Positions 26,716 to 35,178 of a stretch of 64,000 nt of DNA are shown one piece after another. Under the pieces are notes generated by a model that made no database searches, was not told where the DNA came from, and worked only from the letters and a program-made list of their open reading frames with translations. Origin of the DNA: Fischerella sp. JS2. Its GTDB lineage: Bacteria; Cyanobacteriota; Cyanobacteriia; Cyanobacteriales; Nostocaceae. Position 1 is the first letter of the stretch; every line of letters begins with the position of its first letter. The DNA is taken from NCBI RefSeq assembly GCF_032393985.1, contig NZ_CP135918.1, forward strand, positions 496,001 to 560,000, in the 5' to 3' direction. The position numbers and the translations under genes are program-made.

Positions 26716-28197
26716 TTACTGTTTAACTGCCTCAGCAGATGCACTATTTTCCTGCTTGGTTTGCTCCTGGGTAACTTTGCCATCAGGCATAATAGTAGCA
26801 GTTAATTTTGCTTTTGCTAAATTTGCACCTTCAAGTTTAGCTTTAGTTAAATTTGTACGCTCTAAATTAGCTGCAAACAGAATACTATTTTCTAAATTCG
26901 CACCACTGAGATTTGTATTACTTAAGTTAGCACCGCTCAGATTTGCCCAACGTAAATCTACATCATTTAAACTTAAATTACTTAGATCCGCACCGCTCAG
27001 ATCGCATTCTTTACAGCTTCTAGTCGACAACAATTTACTTATATTTTCTGCAACTTCTTTTCTAAGTGCATATACTTGACTAGAAGGACGCCATAAATTA
27101 ATTTCACCTAGCGCTGTAGCAGTGATAAGAGTTTTGCCATCAGGTGTGACGTTAACAGCTTCTACCCAAGCACTATTTTTAAGAATCCGAACTAACTCAC
27201 CATTGTTGACATTCCATGTTTTGACGGTGAGATCCCGCGAACCAGTAAATAATGTCTTACCATCTGGACTAAAGGCGATCGCTTCCACAGTACCAGAATT
27301 GCCAGAAAGACTTTTCCTTTGTTGAGGATCTAAACTAGCAATAGGTAACTTTAATTTTTCCAAGTCAAGATTCCAAAGTTCAACCACACCGTAATTACCG
27401 CTAGCTGCTAAGGTTGTACCATCTGGACTGAGTGCCACAGCCACAACTTTAGGTGATTGTGTTGTCACAGTATTTACTAACTTTTTATTTGCTAAATACC
27501 ACAAATCGATAGTATTAGCATTATTACTACCAATAGCCAGAATTTGGGTTTTAGGGTTAAAAGCAACAGCATTTACTGTCCCTGTACCACCACTGAAAGT
27601 CTCAAGTTTTTTAAAAGAATTAACATCCCAAATTTTAATAGTTTTATTAGTTTTGTCATCTTTGTCAGATTTTTTCTCATCACTAACACTGATGAGAGTT
27701 TTACCATCTGCACTAAAACCAACAAACTTGATTTCACCAGAATTCTCAGCAAAAGAATGTAACTCTTTAGCTGAACTTAAATCCCAAAGTTTAACAGTTT
27801 TATCATCACTACCACTAACAATTTGTTTGCCATCAGGACTAATTGCTACAGAATTAACAGCAGCATTATGACCAGAAAGAGTATTTTGTAGCTTACCAGT
27901 TTCTAAATTCCAGATTTTAATAGTTTTATCATCGCTACCGCTAATCAGGGTTTTGCCATCTGTGCTGAGTGCCAAAGAACTAACCCACTCAGTGCGACTA
28001 GAAGCTTGTGCAAGAGTAGTTTGCAGTTGAGTATCGCGCCAAAGTTCTGGCGGTACAAGAGTTTTGGAATTAGAACCTGCCGTTGTGTCTGTTTTTGATG
28101 ATGGTTGCAATTTAAACAGATACAACCCAGCTACGATCGCAACTACTGCAACTACTATTGGCGCTATAGTCTTTAAGGATATTTGCCTAGAAGTCAT
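26716..28197 (-). CDS. Membrane-anchored WD40 and pentapeptide-repeat protein
   Basis: 493 residues. An N-terminal signal-anchor (IAPIVVAVVAIVAGLYLFKL, about residues 11-30) is followed by seven WD40 units. Examples are DGKTLISGSDDKTIKIWN, DGKQIVSGSDDKTVKLWD and DGKTLFTGSRDLTVKTWN; together they form one seven-bladed propeller (about 75-375). A C-terminal pentapeptide helix follows (LSGADLSNLS through NLERTNLTKAKLEGANL, about 395-465). The third blade has a charged insert (EKKSDKDDKTN). Fusion of both scaffold types is common in large cyanobacterial genomes; no enzymatic motif is seen. It probably mediates protein interactions at the membrane. It is convergent with coaT, with 68 bp of repeats between. 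Confidence 0.85.
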   Translation of the reverse strand: MTSRQISLKTIAPIVVAVVAIVAGLYLFKLQPSSKTDTTAGSNSKTLVPPELWRDTQLQTTLAQASSRTEWVSSLALSTDGKTLISGSDDKTIKIWNLETGKLQNTLSGHNAAVNSVAISPDGKQIVSGSDDKTVKLWDLSSAKELHSFAENSGEIKFVGFSADGKTLISVSDEKKSDKDDKTNKTIKIWDVNSFKKLETFSGGTGTVNAVAFNPKTQILAIGSNNANTIDLWYLANKKLVNTVTTQSPKVVAVALSPDGTTLAASGNYGVVELWNLDLEKLKLPIASLDPQQRKSLSGNSGTVEAIAFSPDGKTLFTGSRDLTVKTWNVNNGELVRILKNSAWVEAVNVTPDGKTLITATALGEINLWRPSSQVYALRKEVAENISKLLSTRSCKECDLSGADLSNLSLNDVDLRWANLSGANLSNTNLSGANLENSILFAANLERTNLTKAKLEGANLAKAKLTATIMPDGKVTQEQTKQENSASAEAVKQ

Positions 28198-28310
28198 TGC
28201 TAATCACTTAAATATTTTTTGTGTATTAGTAGATTGAATCACACCATCGGCAGATGATCATATACTTAGGTTAATGTAATTGCGGCTTAGGAAACTTCCT
28301 ATAATTTGCG

Positions 28311-28343
28311 AGATCCCCGACTTTTAAAAAAAGTCGGGGATCT
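28311..28343. terminator. Stem-loop between phosphoesterase and WD40 genes
   Basis: AGATCCCCGACTT and AAGTCGGGGATCT form a perfect 13-bp stem with a 7-base A/T loop, between the stop of the SbcD-like gene and the start of the WD40 gene, both minus strand. There is no U-run after the stem. It is also a common dispersed cyanobacterial palindrome. Confidence 0.5.
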
Positions 28344-28385
28344 TCCCCCTCCCAACCTCTCAGAAGCAATGACACAGAACAGTAG

Positions 28386-29702
28386 TCAAAGTAATCGTAA
28401 CTGATGCTGTGCGTTGTCTAGTTTTATCTGATTTATTTGCTTGGTGTTTTCTTCCACTGAATTGGGTTCTACCCAGTTTTCTTCGTCCGCAGCTAGTAAT
28501 TTATGCGCTGCTTCCAGCATAGATGTTGCTATATCTTTTAAATCTTCACGATTGTTTAGATAGGTTTTTAGTGCTTCTATAGGATCAATGCTACTACTAG
28601 CGCTTAATTCCGGGACGCGCGGTCTAGCTAATTGACTCACTAATTCTGGTTGAATAGTGTAGGTGTGAGCTAGAGTTAATATTTTGTGGAGTGCAGCGTT
28701 ATCAATTAAATCTAACTGTTCGGAACGAAGTTTGTAAATTAGTCTGATGACTGCATCTTCAATATTATACTTGGCGATCACTTTCATAATTGCGGCTTGT
28801 GGATCTTCTGCCTTTGATACATCCACCTCAATAGTGTGGAAAATCCGTGCAGGTAAAGGGCAAAATTCCCACTTAACACTACCACGTTCTAACTCAACCA
28901 TTACGTAGCCTTTATCTTCTTTTTCTTCACTAAAGTCCACCCGTTCAATACTTCCTGGGTAAACCACTGGTGGATTATTTGATTTATTCAAGTTCTGGTG
29001 GCGGTGGACATGTCCTAAACCTACATAATCAAAGCAAGGTCGCACCAGCATGGATAAAGGAATGAGAAAGCCTTTACCAACTGCCAAAAAGCGCTCAGCT
29101 CCCAAACTAGCATTATCTGCCATCAAGTGACCCAAAAGAATTGTTGGTATATTCGGGTCAAGACGGCGAATTTCTGCTTCTAAAACAACTTGCAGACGTT
29201 CAATGAGGAGTTGATGGACTTCGCTTAAAGATAAACCTTCAGTTTCCTGGCGAGTCATCAACGTAGAACGAGTCAACCAAGGTAAAGTAATGACTTGTAC
29301 AAGCCCATTACGGGTTTGAATACGGTGAGTAGTTAAAGTATCACCTACTACAATTCCTGGCACACCTAATGTGCGGTAAATACATAAACTTGCTCCCCCC
29401 TGCCCTTGGGAATGTTGGTCATGATTACCTACTAACAAGACAGTGGGAATCTGGGCATCGACAAGACGACGAAACTGACCAGCAAAAGCCTCTTGCACAT
29501 AAGGCGGTGGTGTCGCATCAGGAAAAGCATCACCACCGAAAATGACCAAATCCACACCCTGTGTTAGCGCTTGGTTTATACAATGAGATAAAGTCTTGAC
29601 AAAATCCTCCAACCGTGTATTTAAACCTGTATCTGGATTAATACGTCCGTGGGAGAAACCGCTTCCCATGTGGATGTCTGAAAGATGGAGGATTTTAATC
29701 AT
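28386..29702 (-). CDS. SbcD-like metallophosphoesterase (DNA repair exonuclease family)
   Basis: 438 residues. The calcineurin-like metal-binding motifs appear in order: HLSDIHMG, VIFGGDAF (GD), LVGNHDQH (GNHD), LLGHLM and GLGHVHRHQ (GHxH). The C-terminal ~150 residues are a capping or partner-binding region. This arrangement matches SbcD/Mre11 nucleases that act with SbcC/Rad50, but no sbcC is adjacent. The start is set at the ATG at 29702 with AGGA upstream; the longer frame to 29726 begins in CATTAGT repeat DNA. Confidence 0.85.
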   Translation of the reverse strand: MIKILHLSDIHMGSGFSHGRINPDTGLNTRLEDFVKTLSHCINQALTQGVDLVIFGGDAFPDATPPPYVQEAFAGQFRRLVDAQIPTVLLVGNHDQHSQGQGGASLCIYRTLGVPGIVVGDTLTTHRIQTRNGLVQVITLPWLTRSTLMTRQETEGLSLSEVHQLLIERLQVVLEAEIRRLDPNIPTILLGHLMADNASLGAERFLAVGKGFLIPLSMLVRPCFDYVGLGHVHRHQNLNKSNNPPVVYPGSIERVDFSEEKEDKGYVMVELERGSVKWEFCPLPARIFHTIEVDVSKAEDPQAAIMKVIAKYNIEDAVIRLIYKLRSEQLDLIDNAALHKILTLAHTYTIQPELVSQLARPRVPELSASSSIDPIEALKTYLNNREDLKDIATSMLEAAHKLLAADEENWVEPNSVEENTKQINQIKLDNAQHQLRLL

Positions 29703-29787
29703 AACTTGTCCTTGGTCATTAGTCATTTGTCCTTTGTTTAATACTCTAATTACAAATGACTAATAACTAATGACAAATGACAAATAA

Positions 29788-30513
29788 TTAAATATGAATT
29801 CCACACTCAGTCTTACCAAAACCACGCCAGCGTCCAGCGCGTTCGTCTTCACCTTCACCGACTGGGGTTGTGATTGGTTCATCGCCAATACTGGGATAAC
29901 CTTTGTCATGGAGAGGATTGTAAATTACCCCATGTTCAGCAACGTAACCCCAAGTTTGTTTACGTGTCCAATTGGCTAGGGGATTGATTTTCACCCGACC
30001 ATTACCGTCAATTTCAAATATGGGCATATTTGCACGAGTCACAGCCTGGTCACGACGGCGTCCGGTAATCCAAGCAACAGTATTCAGTTCTGCTAAACCT
30101 CTTTGCAAAGGTTCAATTTTGGTGAGGTGGTGAAATTTAGCAATATCTTTATCCCAGAGTTCATCACCATATTTGGCTGCAAAAGCTTCACGAGAATCTA
30201 CATCAAGGATTTTGTAAACTTTCAAATCTAGGTCGTAAACTAGTTTGGCTTTTTCCACCAATTCCAAAGATTCCCGGAAGTGAAACAGGGTGTCGAGAAA
30301 TATCACAGGTACTGGATGCTTGAGTTCACGGTATAAAATATCTGTGATCAGCATGTCATCAACATTAAAAGCACTGGTTTGTACCAATCCTGTGGGAATA
30401 TTCTCGACAGACCATGCCAATATTTCGCTTGGATGAGCATTCTCATACTTCTGATTCAATTGATCCAAGTCTAAATTGGCGGTTTGGTTCCTAGATACTG
30501 TGGAAATGGTCAT
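29788..30513 (-). CDS. cysH: Phosphoadenylyl-sulfate (PAPS) reductase
   Basis: Assimilatory sulfate reduction: thioredoxin-dependent reduction of PAPS to sulfite. 241 residues. The adenylyl-binding core shows TSAFNVDDMLITD and PVIFLDTLFHFRESL, then WITGRRRDQAVTRANM. The C-terminal catalytic tail KTECGIHI carries the redox-active Cys. The two extra Cys pairs of 4Fe-4S APS reductases (CCxxRK) are absent, supporting PAPS rather than APS as substrate. It lies 85 bp upstream of the SbcD-like gene on the same strand, separated by heptamer repeats. Confidence 0.93.
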   Translation of the reverse strand: MTISTVSRNQTANLDLDQLNQKYENAHPSEILAWSVENIPTGLVQTSAFNVDDMLITDILYRELKHPVPVIFLDTLFHFRESLELVEKAKLVYDLDLKVYKILDVDSREAFAAKYGDELWDKDIAKFHHLTKIEPLQRGLAELNTVAWITGRRRDQAVTRANMPIFEIDGNGRVKINPLANWTRKQTWGYVAEHGVIYNPLHDKGYPSIGDEPITTPVGEGEDERAGRWRGFGKTECGIHI

Positions 30514-30641
30514 GGTTATTTTCTAGTCAAACTGTTCCGTAGCTTTCGTAACCATGATTTTACACTAAAAAAGACGCATATTTTGGTCGGATATTCGGTA
30601 ATTGCTACGCGGATTTGGGAGGTGGGGAGTGTAAGGGGTGT

Positions 30642-30706
30642 GTAGACACGTAAGTGGCTTAAGGTAAGGGTGGGGTGTGTAGACACGCAAGTGGCTTCCC
30701 GTAGGG
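30642..30706. repeat. Two palindromic repeats in tandem
   Basis: GTAGACACGTAAGTGGCTTA (30642-30670) and GTAGACACGCAAGTGGCTTC (30679-30706) are two copies of the dispersed repeat family, in reverse orientation to the 53036 copy. They end in CCCGTAGGG and a variant of it. Confidence 0.75.
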
Positions 30707-30864
30707 TGGAGTAGTAAACAACTACTAACCACTAAATAGTTAGTAATCACAGTTATATTTACTAAGATAGGTAAAGCTATTTTAAGTTTTACCATACTTT
30801 GGTAGATAAATATGCTGAGTTTGATATTGTAAATAGAATCCTTAAAAATAAGGCATCATTTAAA

Positions 30865-30969
30865 ATGAATGACTCAAAAACTCCAAATCAACTAAATCAG
30901 TCTCTGGTGATGGGAGCATTAGTGGTACTAACTAGTGCTAGCGTTATTACGTTGATGAGTTTGTTTTAA
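30865..30969 (+). CDS. Small single-pass membrane protein, 34 residues
   Basis: ATG at 30865 opens a 34-codon frame: a polar N-terminus (MNDSKTPNQLNQ) followed by a hydrophobic helix (SLVMGALVVLTSASVITLMS). A clear terminator follows 35 bp after the stop. The shape is that of small photosynthetic or respiratory membrane subunits, but it does not match psb, pet, psa or ndh small subunits that I recognise. No strong ribosome-binding site (AAGGC further upstream). Plausible but unproven. Confidence 0.45.
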   Translation: MNDSKTPNQLNQSLVMGALVVLTSASVITLMSLF

Positions 30970-31003
30970 GACAAAGATTAAAATTTTAGTAAACAAAGTT
31001 TAC

Positions 31004-31033
31004 AAAAGCCCGTTCAGTTATGAGTGGGCTTTT
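31004..31033. terminator. Bidirectional terminator
   Basis: AAAAGCCC (31004-31011) and GGGCTTTT (31026-31033) make a stem with A-run on one side and T-run on the other. It can end transcription of the 34-residue gene (plus) and of the NRPS gene (minus), whose stop codon lies in the loop. Confidence 0.8.
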
Positions 31034-33737
31034 TACATTCTTGACAGCATGAATGCAAACAGCCGCTCAATTTTTCCCCCAAAAACTTTACATTAGCTCT
31101 GACAATATTGTCATGACCACCAGGGATGGAATGAATCTCCACTTCAGCTATTCCCCCCCAACCTAAATTGCGATCGCTTCCAACCCACCAAATCTGTTCT
31201 TGGCTCCGGAAAAGGGTGATCTTGCCTGAGTATGGTTGTGGGTGATAGTCTCTGACAGCTCGTCGTTGAGTTTCAAAAAAAGCAACTTCTGTTGAATTTA
31301 TCTTTTGTTCTAGAGGTACAACAGGTGGTGATTTTTCTTCAACACTACCTACGCTGAAGCTATTGCCTATCTCCCCAATCTTTTGCAGGCGCTGCTGCAC
31401 CCCCATAAATAAGTAGTTAAATTTCTGTTTTGGTTCGATTTGTAAAAAATTATTCCAATGACGAGAAATCCATTGATGGAATGACAATTTATGAAAATAT
31501 GTAGGGCTAGAGGTGTCAAATAACCCTAAAAACGCCACTTTCTCCCCTTGGGCTAACAGTTGTTGTGCCATTTCAAAGGTGATCACACCTCCAGCAGAAA
31601 AGCCAGCTAGCAAATAAGGCCCCTTTGGTTGGACAGTACGAATACCTTTAATGTATTCAGATGCCATATCCTCTATTTTGGTTTGCAAAGGTTTTTTACC
31701 ATCTAGTCCGTGGGGTTGTAATGCATAAACTGGCTGGTCTACATCTAAATAACGGGCTAAGTTGTGGAAGACAAGAACATTACCATCAGCACCGTGTACG
31801 CAGAATAGGGGTGGCTTATCACCATGAGTTTGAATTGGGATAAGTGGTTGCCAAAGGGCTTGTGATTCTTCCTGCTGGAGAATTTTAGCTAGTTGTTCTA
31901 TTGTTGGTGCTTGCAAGAATACTGATAAAGGCAGACTTTTGACAAATTTCTGTTCGATTTTTCCTAACAAGCGCAAAGCAACCAACGAATGACCGCCCAA
32001 ATCGAAGAAATTGTCTGTAACACCTACAGGCTGAATGCCTAAAACTTCTTCCCAAATCTCTGCTAGCTGCGATTCTACATTATCTCGTGGTGTGGCAAAG
32101 TTTTTTACCATCTGGGAGCGATTCTGATCTGGTGCTGGTAAGGCACGACGGTCTACTTTACCATTCGGTGTTAGAGGTAGGGAATCTAGGATCATAAACG
32201 CCGATGGCAGCATGTAATCTGGTAGTGTTTGTTTGAGGAAGTTGCGGAGTTCACCAATAGTGACTGCTTGTTCCCCACTAGGGACAATGTAAGCAACTAA
32301 GCGCTGAGCACCCGGAATATCCTCACGGGCCATAACTACGCTTGTTTGTACACCAGGGTGTTGCGAAAGCTTTGTCTCGATTTCTGGTAACTCAATGCGG
32401 AAGCCGCGAATCTTGACTTGGTGGTCAATGCGACCAAGGAATTCGATGTTACCGTCACTTAAGTAACGCGCCAAGTCTCCTGTTTTGTAAAGGCGTTCAG
32501 ATGAATTCAGAGGGTTGAGAATAAACTTCTGTGCTGTTAGTTCCGGACGGTTGAGATAACCCCGCGCCAAACCCATACCACCGATATAAAGTTCGCCAGG
32601 TTCCCCAACAGGTACAGGTTGCAAATCAGAGTCTAGGATGTAAATATTGGTGTTGGCGATCGCACAACCAATGGGAGCAGTCACATAAATAGTGTTGCGT
32701 TGACACTTCCAGTAGGTAGCATCAATAGAAGCTTCTGTAGGCCCATAGCAGTTATACAGAACATTATCTAAGTTCAGACGGGCAAAGAAGCGTTCTATGA
32801 GTTCGACTGGTAAAGCTTCACCACCACAGGTAATGTGCTTCAGACATTGACAACTTTCAATTCCTTTCTCTTCCAGCAATATACGCAGCATCGAAGGAAC
32901 CATTGCTAAAACAGTTATCTGTTGTTCGCCAATAGTTTTGATCAAATAAGCACTATCCTGGTGTCCACCCGGACGAGGTAATATCAACTTGGCTCCAAAG
33001 CATAACGGCCAGAATATTTGCCAAACAGAAGGGTCAAAGCTAAAAGATATAGTTTGCAAAACCTTATCTGTATCGGTTAGTCCAAAACTTGTTTGTCGCC
33101 AGTGTAATTGATTACTAATACCACGATGGGGAATCATTACACCCTTTGGTTGTCCTGCAGAACCAGAGGTGTAAATAACGTAGATCAGATTCTCTGGCGT
33201 TGTCCAATTCTCAAGATTGTCTGGGTTATTCTGAGCAATGAGTTCCCATTCTGAGTCCAAACAAATTACCTGCGCTTCACTAGCTGGTAGGTCCCCTAAC
33301 AATTTTGTCTGCGTTAGCATCACTGGTGTTTTGGTATCTTCCAAAATAAAAGCTAACCGTTCTGGAGGATATGCCGGATCTAAGGGTACATAAGCCCCAC
33401 CAGCTTTGAGAACTCCCAGTAATGCCACTATCATCTCCAAGGAACGATCCATACAAACACCTACTAAAACCTCAGGCCCAACTCCTAAATTACGTAGGTG
33501 ATGACCTAGCTGATTTGCTCGTTGATTTAATTGCCTGTAAGTTAGTTTGTCTAGGCTAGGAGTGTCTGCTAACGCCACTGCAACCATATCTGGAGATTTT
33601 TCTACCTGTGCTTCAAACATTTGATGAATACACAAATATTTGGTGTCATCTATTTGGCTGTGATGCTTTTTGTCATAATTCAGAGTATATGGATTAAATT
33701 TAGAACTTGGGAATAATTGCTGGCTTTCAATTTTCAT
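31014..33737 (-). CDS. Single-module NRPS: adenylation, carrier and thioesterase domains
   Basis: 907 residues without a condensation domain. Adenylation domain about 35-535: A3 YTSGSAGQPKG, A4 FSFDPSVW, A5 NCYGPTE, A7 YKTGD, A8 GRIDHQVKIRGFRIEL, A10 NGKVDRRAL. The pocket has Asp235, so an alpha-amino acid is expected; the other pocket residues by position are P236, W239, A278, I302, C304, C330, I338, D339 and K527. I cannot assign the substrate. Carrier domain: phosphopantetheine Ser584 in DLGGHSL. Thioesterase about 640-890: Ser714 in GFSAG, Asp741, His875. The tail is Cys-rich (CLHSCCQEC). It may load, then release or dimerise, one amino acid. The next gene upstream (33895) is a likely operon partner. 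Confidence 0.9.
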   Translation of the reverse strand: MKIESQQLFPSSKFNPYTLNYDKKHHSQIDDTKYLCIHQMFEAQVEKSPDMVAVALADTPSLDKLTYRQLNQRANQLGHHLRNLGVGPEVLVGVCMDRSLEMIVALLGVLKAGGAYVPLDPAYPPERLAFILEDTKTPVMLTQTKLLGDLPASEAQVICLDSEWELIAQNNPDNLENWTTPENLIYVIYTSGSAGQPKGVMIPHRGISNQLHWRQTSFGLTDTDKVLQTISFSFDPSVWQIFWPLCFGAKLILPRPGGHQDSAYLIKTIGEQQITVLAMVPSMLRILLEEKGIESCQCLKHITCGGEALPVELIERFFARLNLDNVLYNCYGPTEASIDATYWKCQRNTIYVTAPIGCAIANTNIYILDSDLQPVPVGEPGELYIGGMGLARGYLNRPELTAQKFILNPLNSSERLYKTGDLARYLSDGNIEFLGRIDHQVKIRGFRIELPEIETKLSQHPGVQTSVVMAREDIPGAQRLVAYIVPSGEQAVTIGELRNFLKQTLPDYMLPSAFMILDSLPLTPNGKVDRRALPAPDQNRSQMVKNFATPRDNVESQLAEIWEEVLGIQPVGVTDNFFDLGGHSLVALRLLGKIEQKFVKSLPLSVFLQAPTIEQLAKILQQEESQALWQPLIPIQTHGDKPPLFCVHGADGNVLVFHNLARYLDVDQPVYALQPHGLDGKKPLQTKIEDMASEYIKGIRTVQPKGPYLLAGFSAGGVITFEMAQQLLAQGEKVAFLGLFDTSSPTYFHKLSFHQWISRHWNNFLQIEPKQKFNYLFMGVQQRLQKIGEIGNSFSVGSVEEKSPPVVPLEQKINSTEVAFFETQRRAVRDYHPQPYSGKITLFRSQEQIWWVGSDRNLGWGGIAEVEIHSIPGGHDNIVRANVKFLGEKLSGCLHSCCQECKKPTHN

Positions 33738-33894
33738 AATGTCAAAAATTAATATACAGATAAATTGATTGGAATAATCTTAAGTCTTTGCTTTAATTCG
33801 TAGTGTTTTTAAACGCAAAGGATCGCAAAGGAGAGCGCAAAGGGTCGCAGAGTTTGGTTACAGGAATTTCGTTATGAATTTCTGCAATTTTGTA

Positions 33895-34590
33895 CTAGAC
33901 TACGAGAAACTCGGAGTCTAAATCCGCCAAATTTTCTTTTGCTAGTGCTTCTCTTGCCAAAATCAATGCTTGATAAGCAGTTTTTAACTTTGTTTCGTCT
34001 TTCATCTGTGTTTCAAAGTGCCTTAAATAAGCTTCCAAATATCTAATACGTAAATGTAAATTGTCTGCATTAACCAGAAAAGGTAAATCGGATTCAACCA
34101 TAAAACGTATAGCTAGTAGGGGAACAGGGCTACGAAGTGGATAGAAGTTTGGATTATGTAAACCTCTCGTTTCTGTAAGCTTATGAAATTCTCCAATCAT
34201 CAATCCTTGCTCAACAAAAACAGGCTTAAGTTTTTGTTGAACACCATCGATTAGTGTGGCGGCATCTTCTAGAGCAATGTCAGGAAAGATAAGTAAAAAA
34301 GCTTTATTGATGGCAGCTTCTCTATCTCGCGGTTCCATCTCTAAGAACTTATCTCGATAGTTTTTCACAATCTCTTCTATTTGTTGGGGCTGTAAATTTT
34401 TAGCGTGAATAACTGCAATTCGAATGCTATTTGACTTGAGTGATTGAGGAACAAATGGGCAAACTGCACCCCGCCTACCTAAATCAGGATGGGGTTTTGC
34501 CAAAAAATTTTTCACCCACTCTTTAACTTCAACTAAATACTGAATGTCTTGCTGAATTGTATCAATTTCAATTGGTGTATAAAGCTGCAT
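33895..34590 (-). CDS. Conserved protein of unknown function beside the NRPS (DUF6875-like)
   Basis: 231 residues, soluble, no signal peptide. Distinctive motifs are KPHPDLGRRGAVCPFVPQSL near residue 32, a central PDIALEDAATLIDGVQQKLK helix, and GEFHKLTETRGLHNPNFYPL followed by SPVPLLAIRFMVESDLPFL. The PHPxLGRxGxVCPF motif reminds me of the DUF6875 family, which occurs near biosynthetic genes; this is from memory and unverified. It is transcribed toward the NRPS with a 157-bp gap and nothing between, so it is probably co-expressed. The conserved Cys/His/Arg residues hint at a catalytic or metal-binding role, but no function can be given. Confidence 0.75.
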   Translation of the reverse strand: MQLYTPIEIDTIQQDIQYLVEVKEWVKNFLAKPHPDLGRRGAVCPFVPQSLKSNSIRIAVIHAKNLQPQQIEEIVKNYRDKFLEMEPRDREAAINKAFLLIFPDIALEDAATLIDGVQQKLKPVFVEQGLMIGEFHKLTETRGLHNPNFYPLRSPVPLLAIRFMVESDLPFLVNADNLHLRIRYLEAYLRHFETQMKDETKLKTAYQALILAREALAKENLADLDSEFLVV

Positions 34591-35178
34591 AATTCCTTGG
34601 TTATCAAATAATAAGTGTGGATTAAATTTATAAGACCGAAGAGAAAATAGACATCAAAAATACTGTAATAAGTCTTTTCAACTTATTCATTATGAATATT
34701 TATACTCACTATTTGATTTGATTAATTCAAATTAGTGAGGATTCACTAAATGTCATTACAAATCAATTTTTTGGTTATTGTTTTTCATTACAAAATTAGG
34801 TTTTGCGATTTACAGTTACATCTAAACTTATAGATTTATTTATTCTAGAAAACAGAAAAAATAGAGGCTTAATGACCATTCTTTTTTCTTTTTTAGACTA
34901 AAATTTTTCTATGAGAAAAATAAATAATAAGTTATGTAACTGAATTATTCTTAAATAATTTTACCTAATAAATTGTAAAGAAATCGTTTTTATAAATATC
35001 TATATTGTGAATTTATTGTTTAAATTGCACGAGCAGTCCTAATTTTGAAACCGTGATGATTTGATACACATAAATTGCCATTTTTTATTTTTTTAAATTA
35101 AGATATAGTAAATTTTTAATAAAGGATGTAATTAGACGTGTTGATTTAGTTCTCAAACTCTTTTTGCCAAGCGTTTTT
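34591..35178. other. AT-rich intergenic region upstream of the NRPS pair
   Basis: About 590 bases, strongly AT-rich, no ORF. A dyad TTAGTGA-GGAT-TCACTAA at 34733-34750 could be an operator 145 bp before the NRPS partner gene. Nothing else recognised. Confidence 0.45.
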
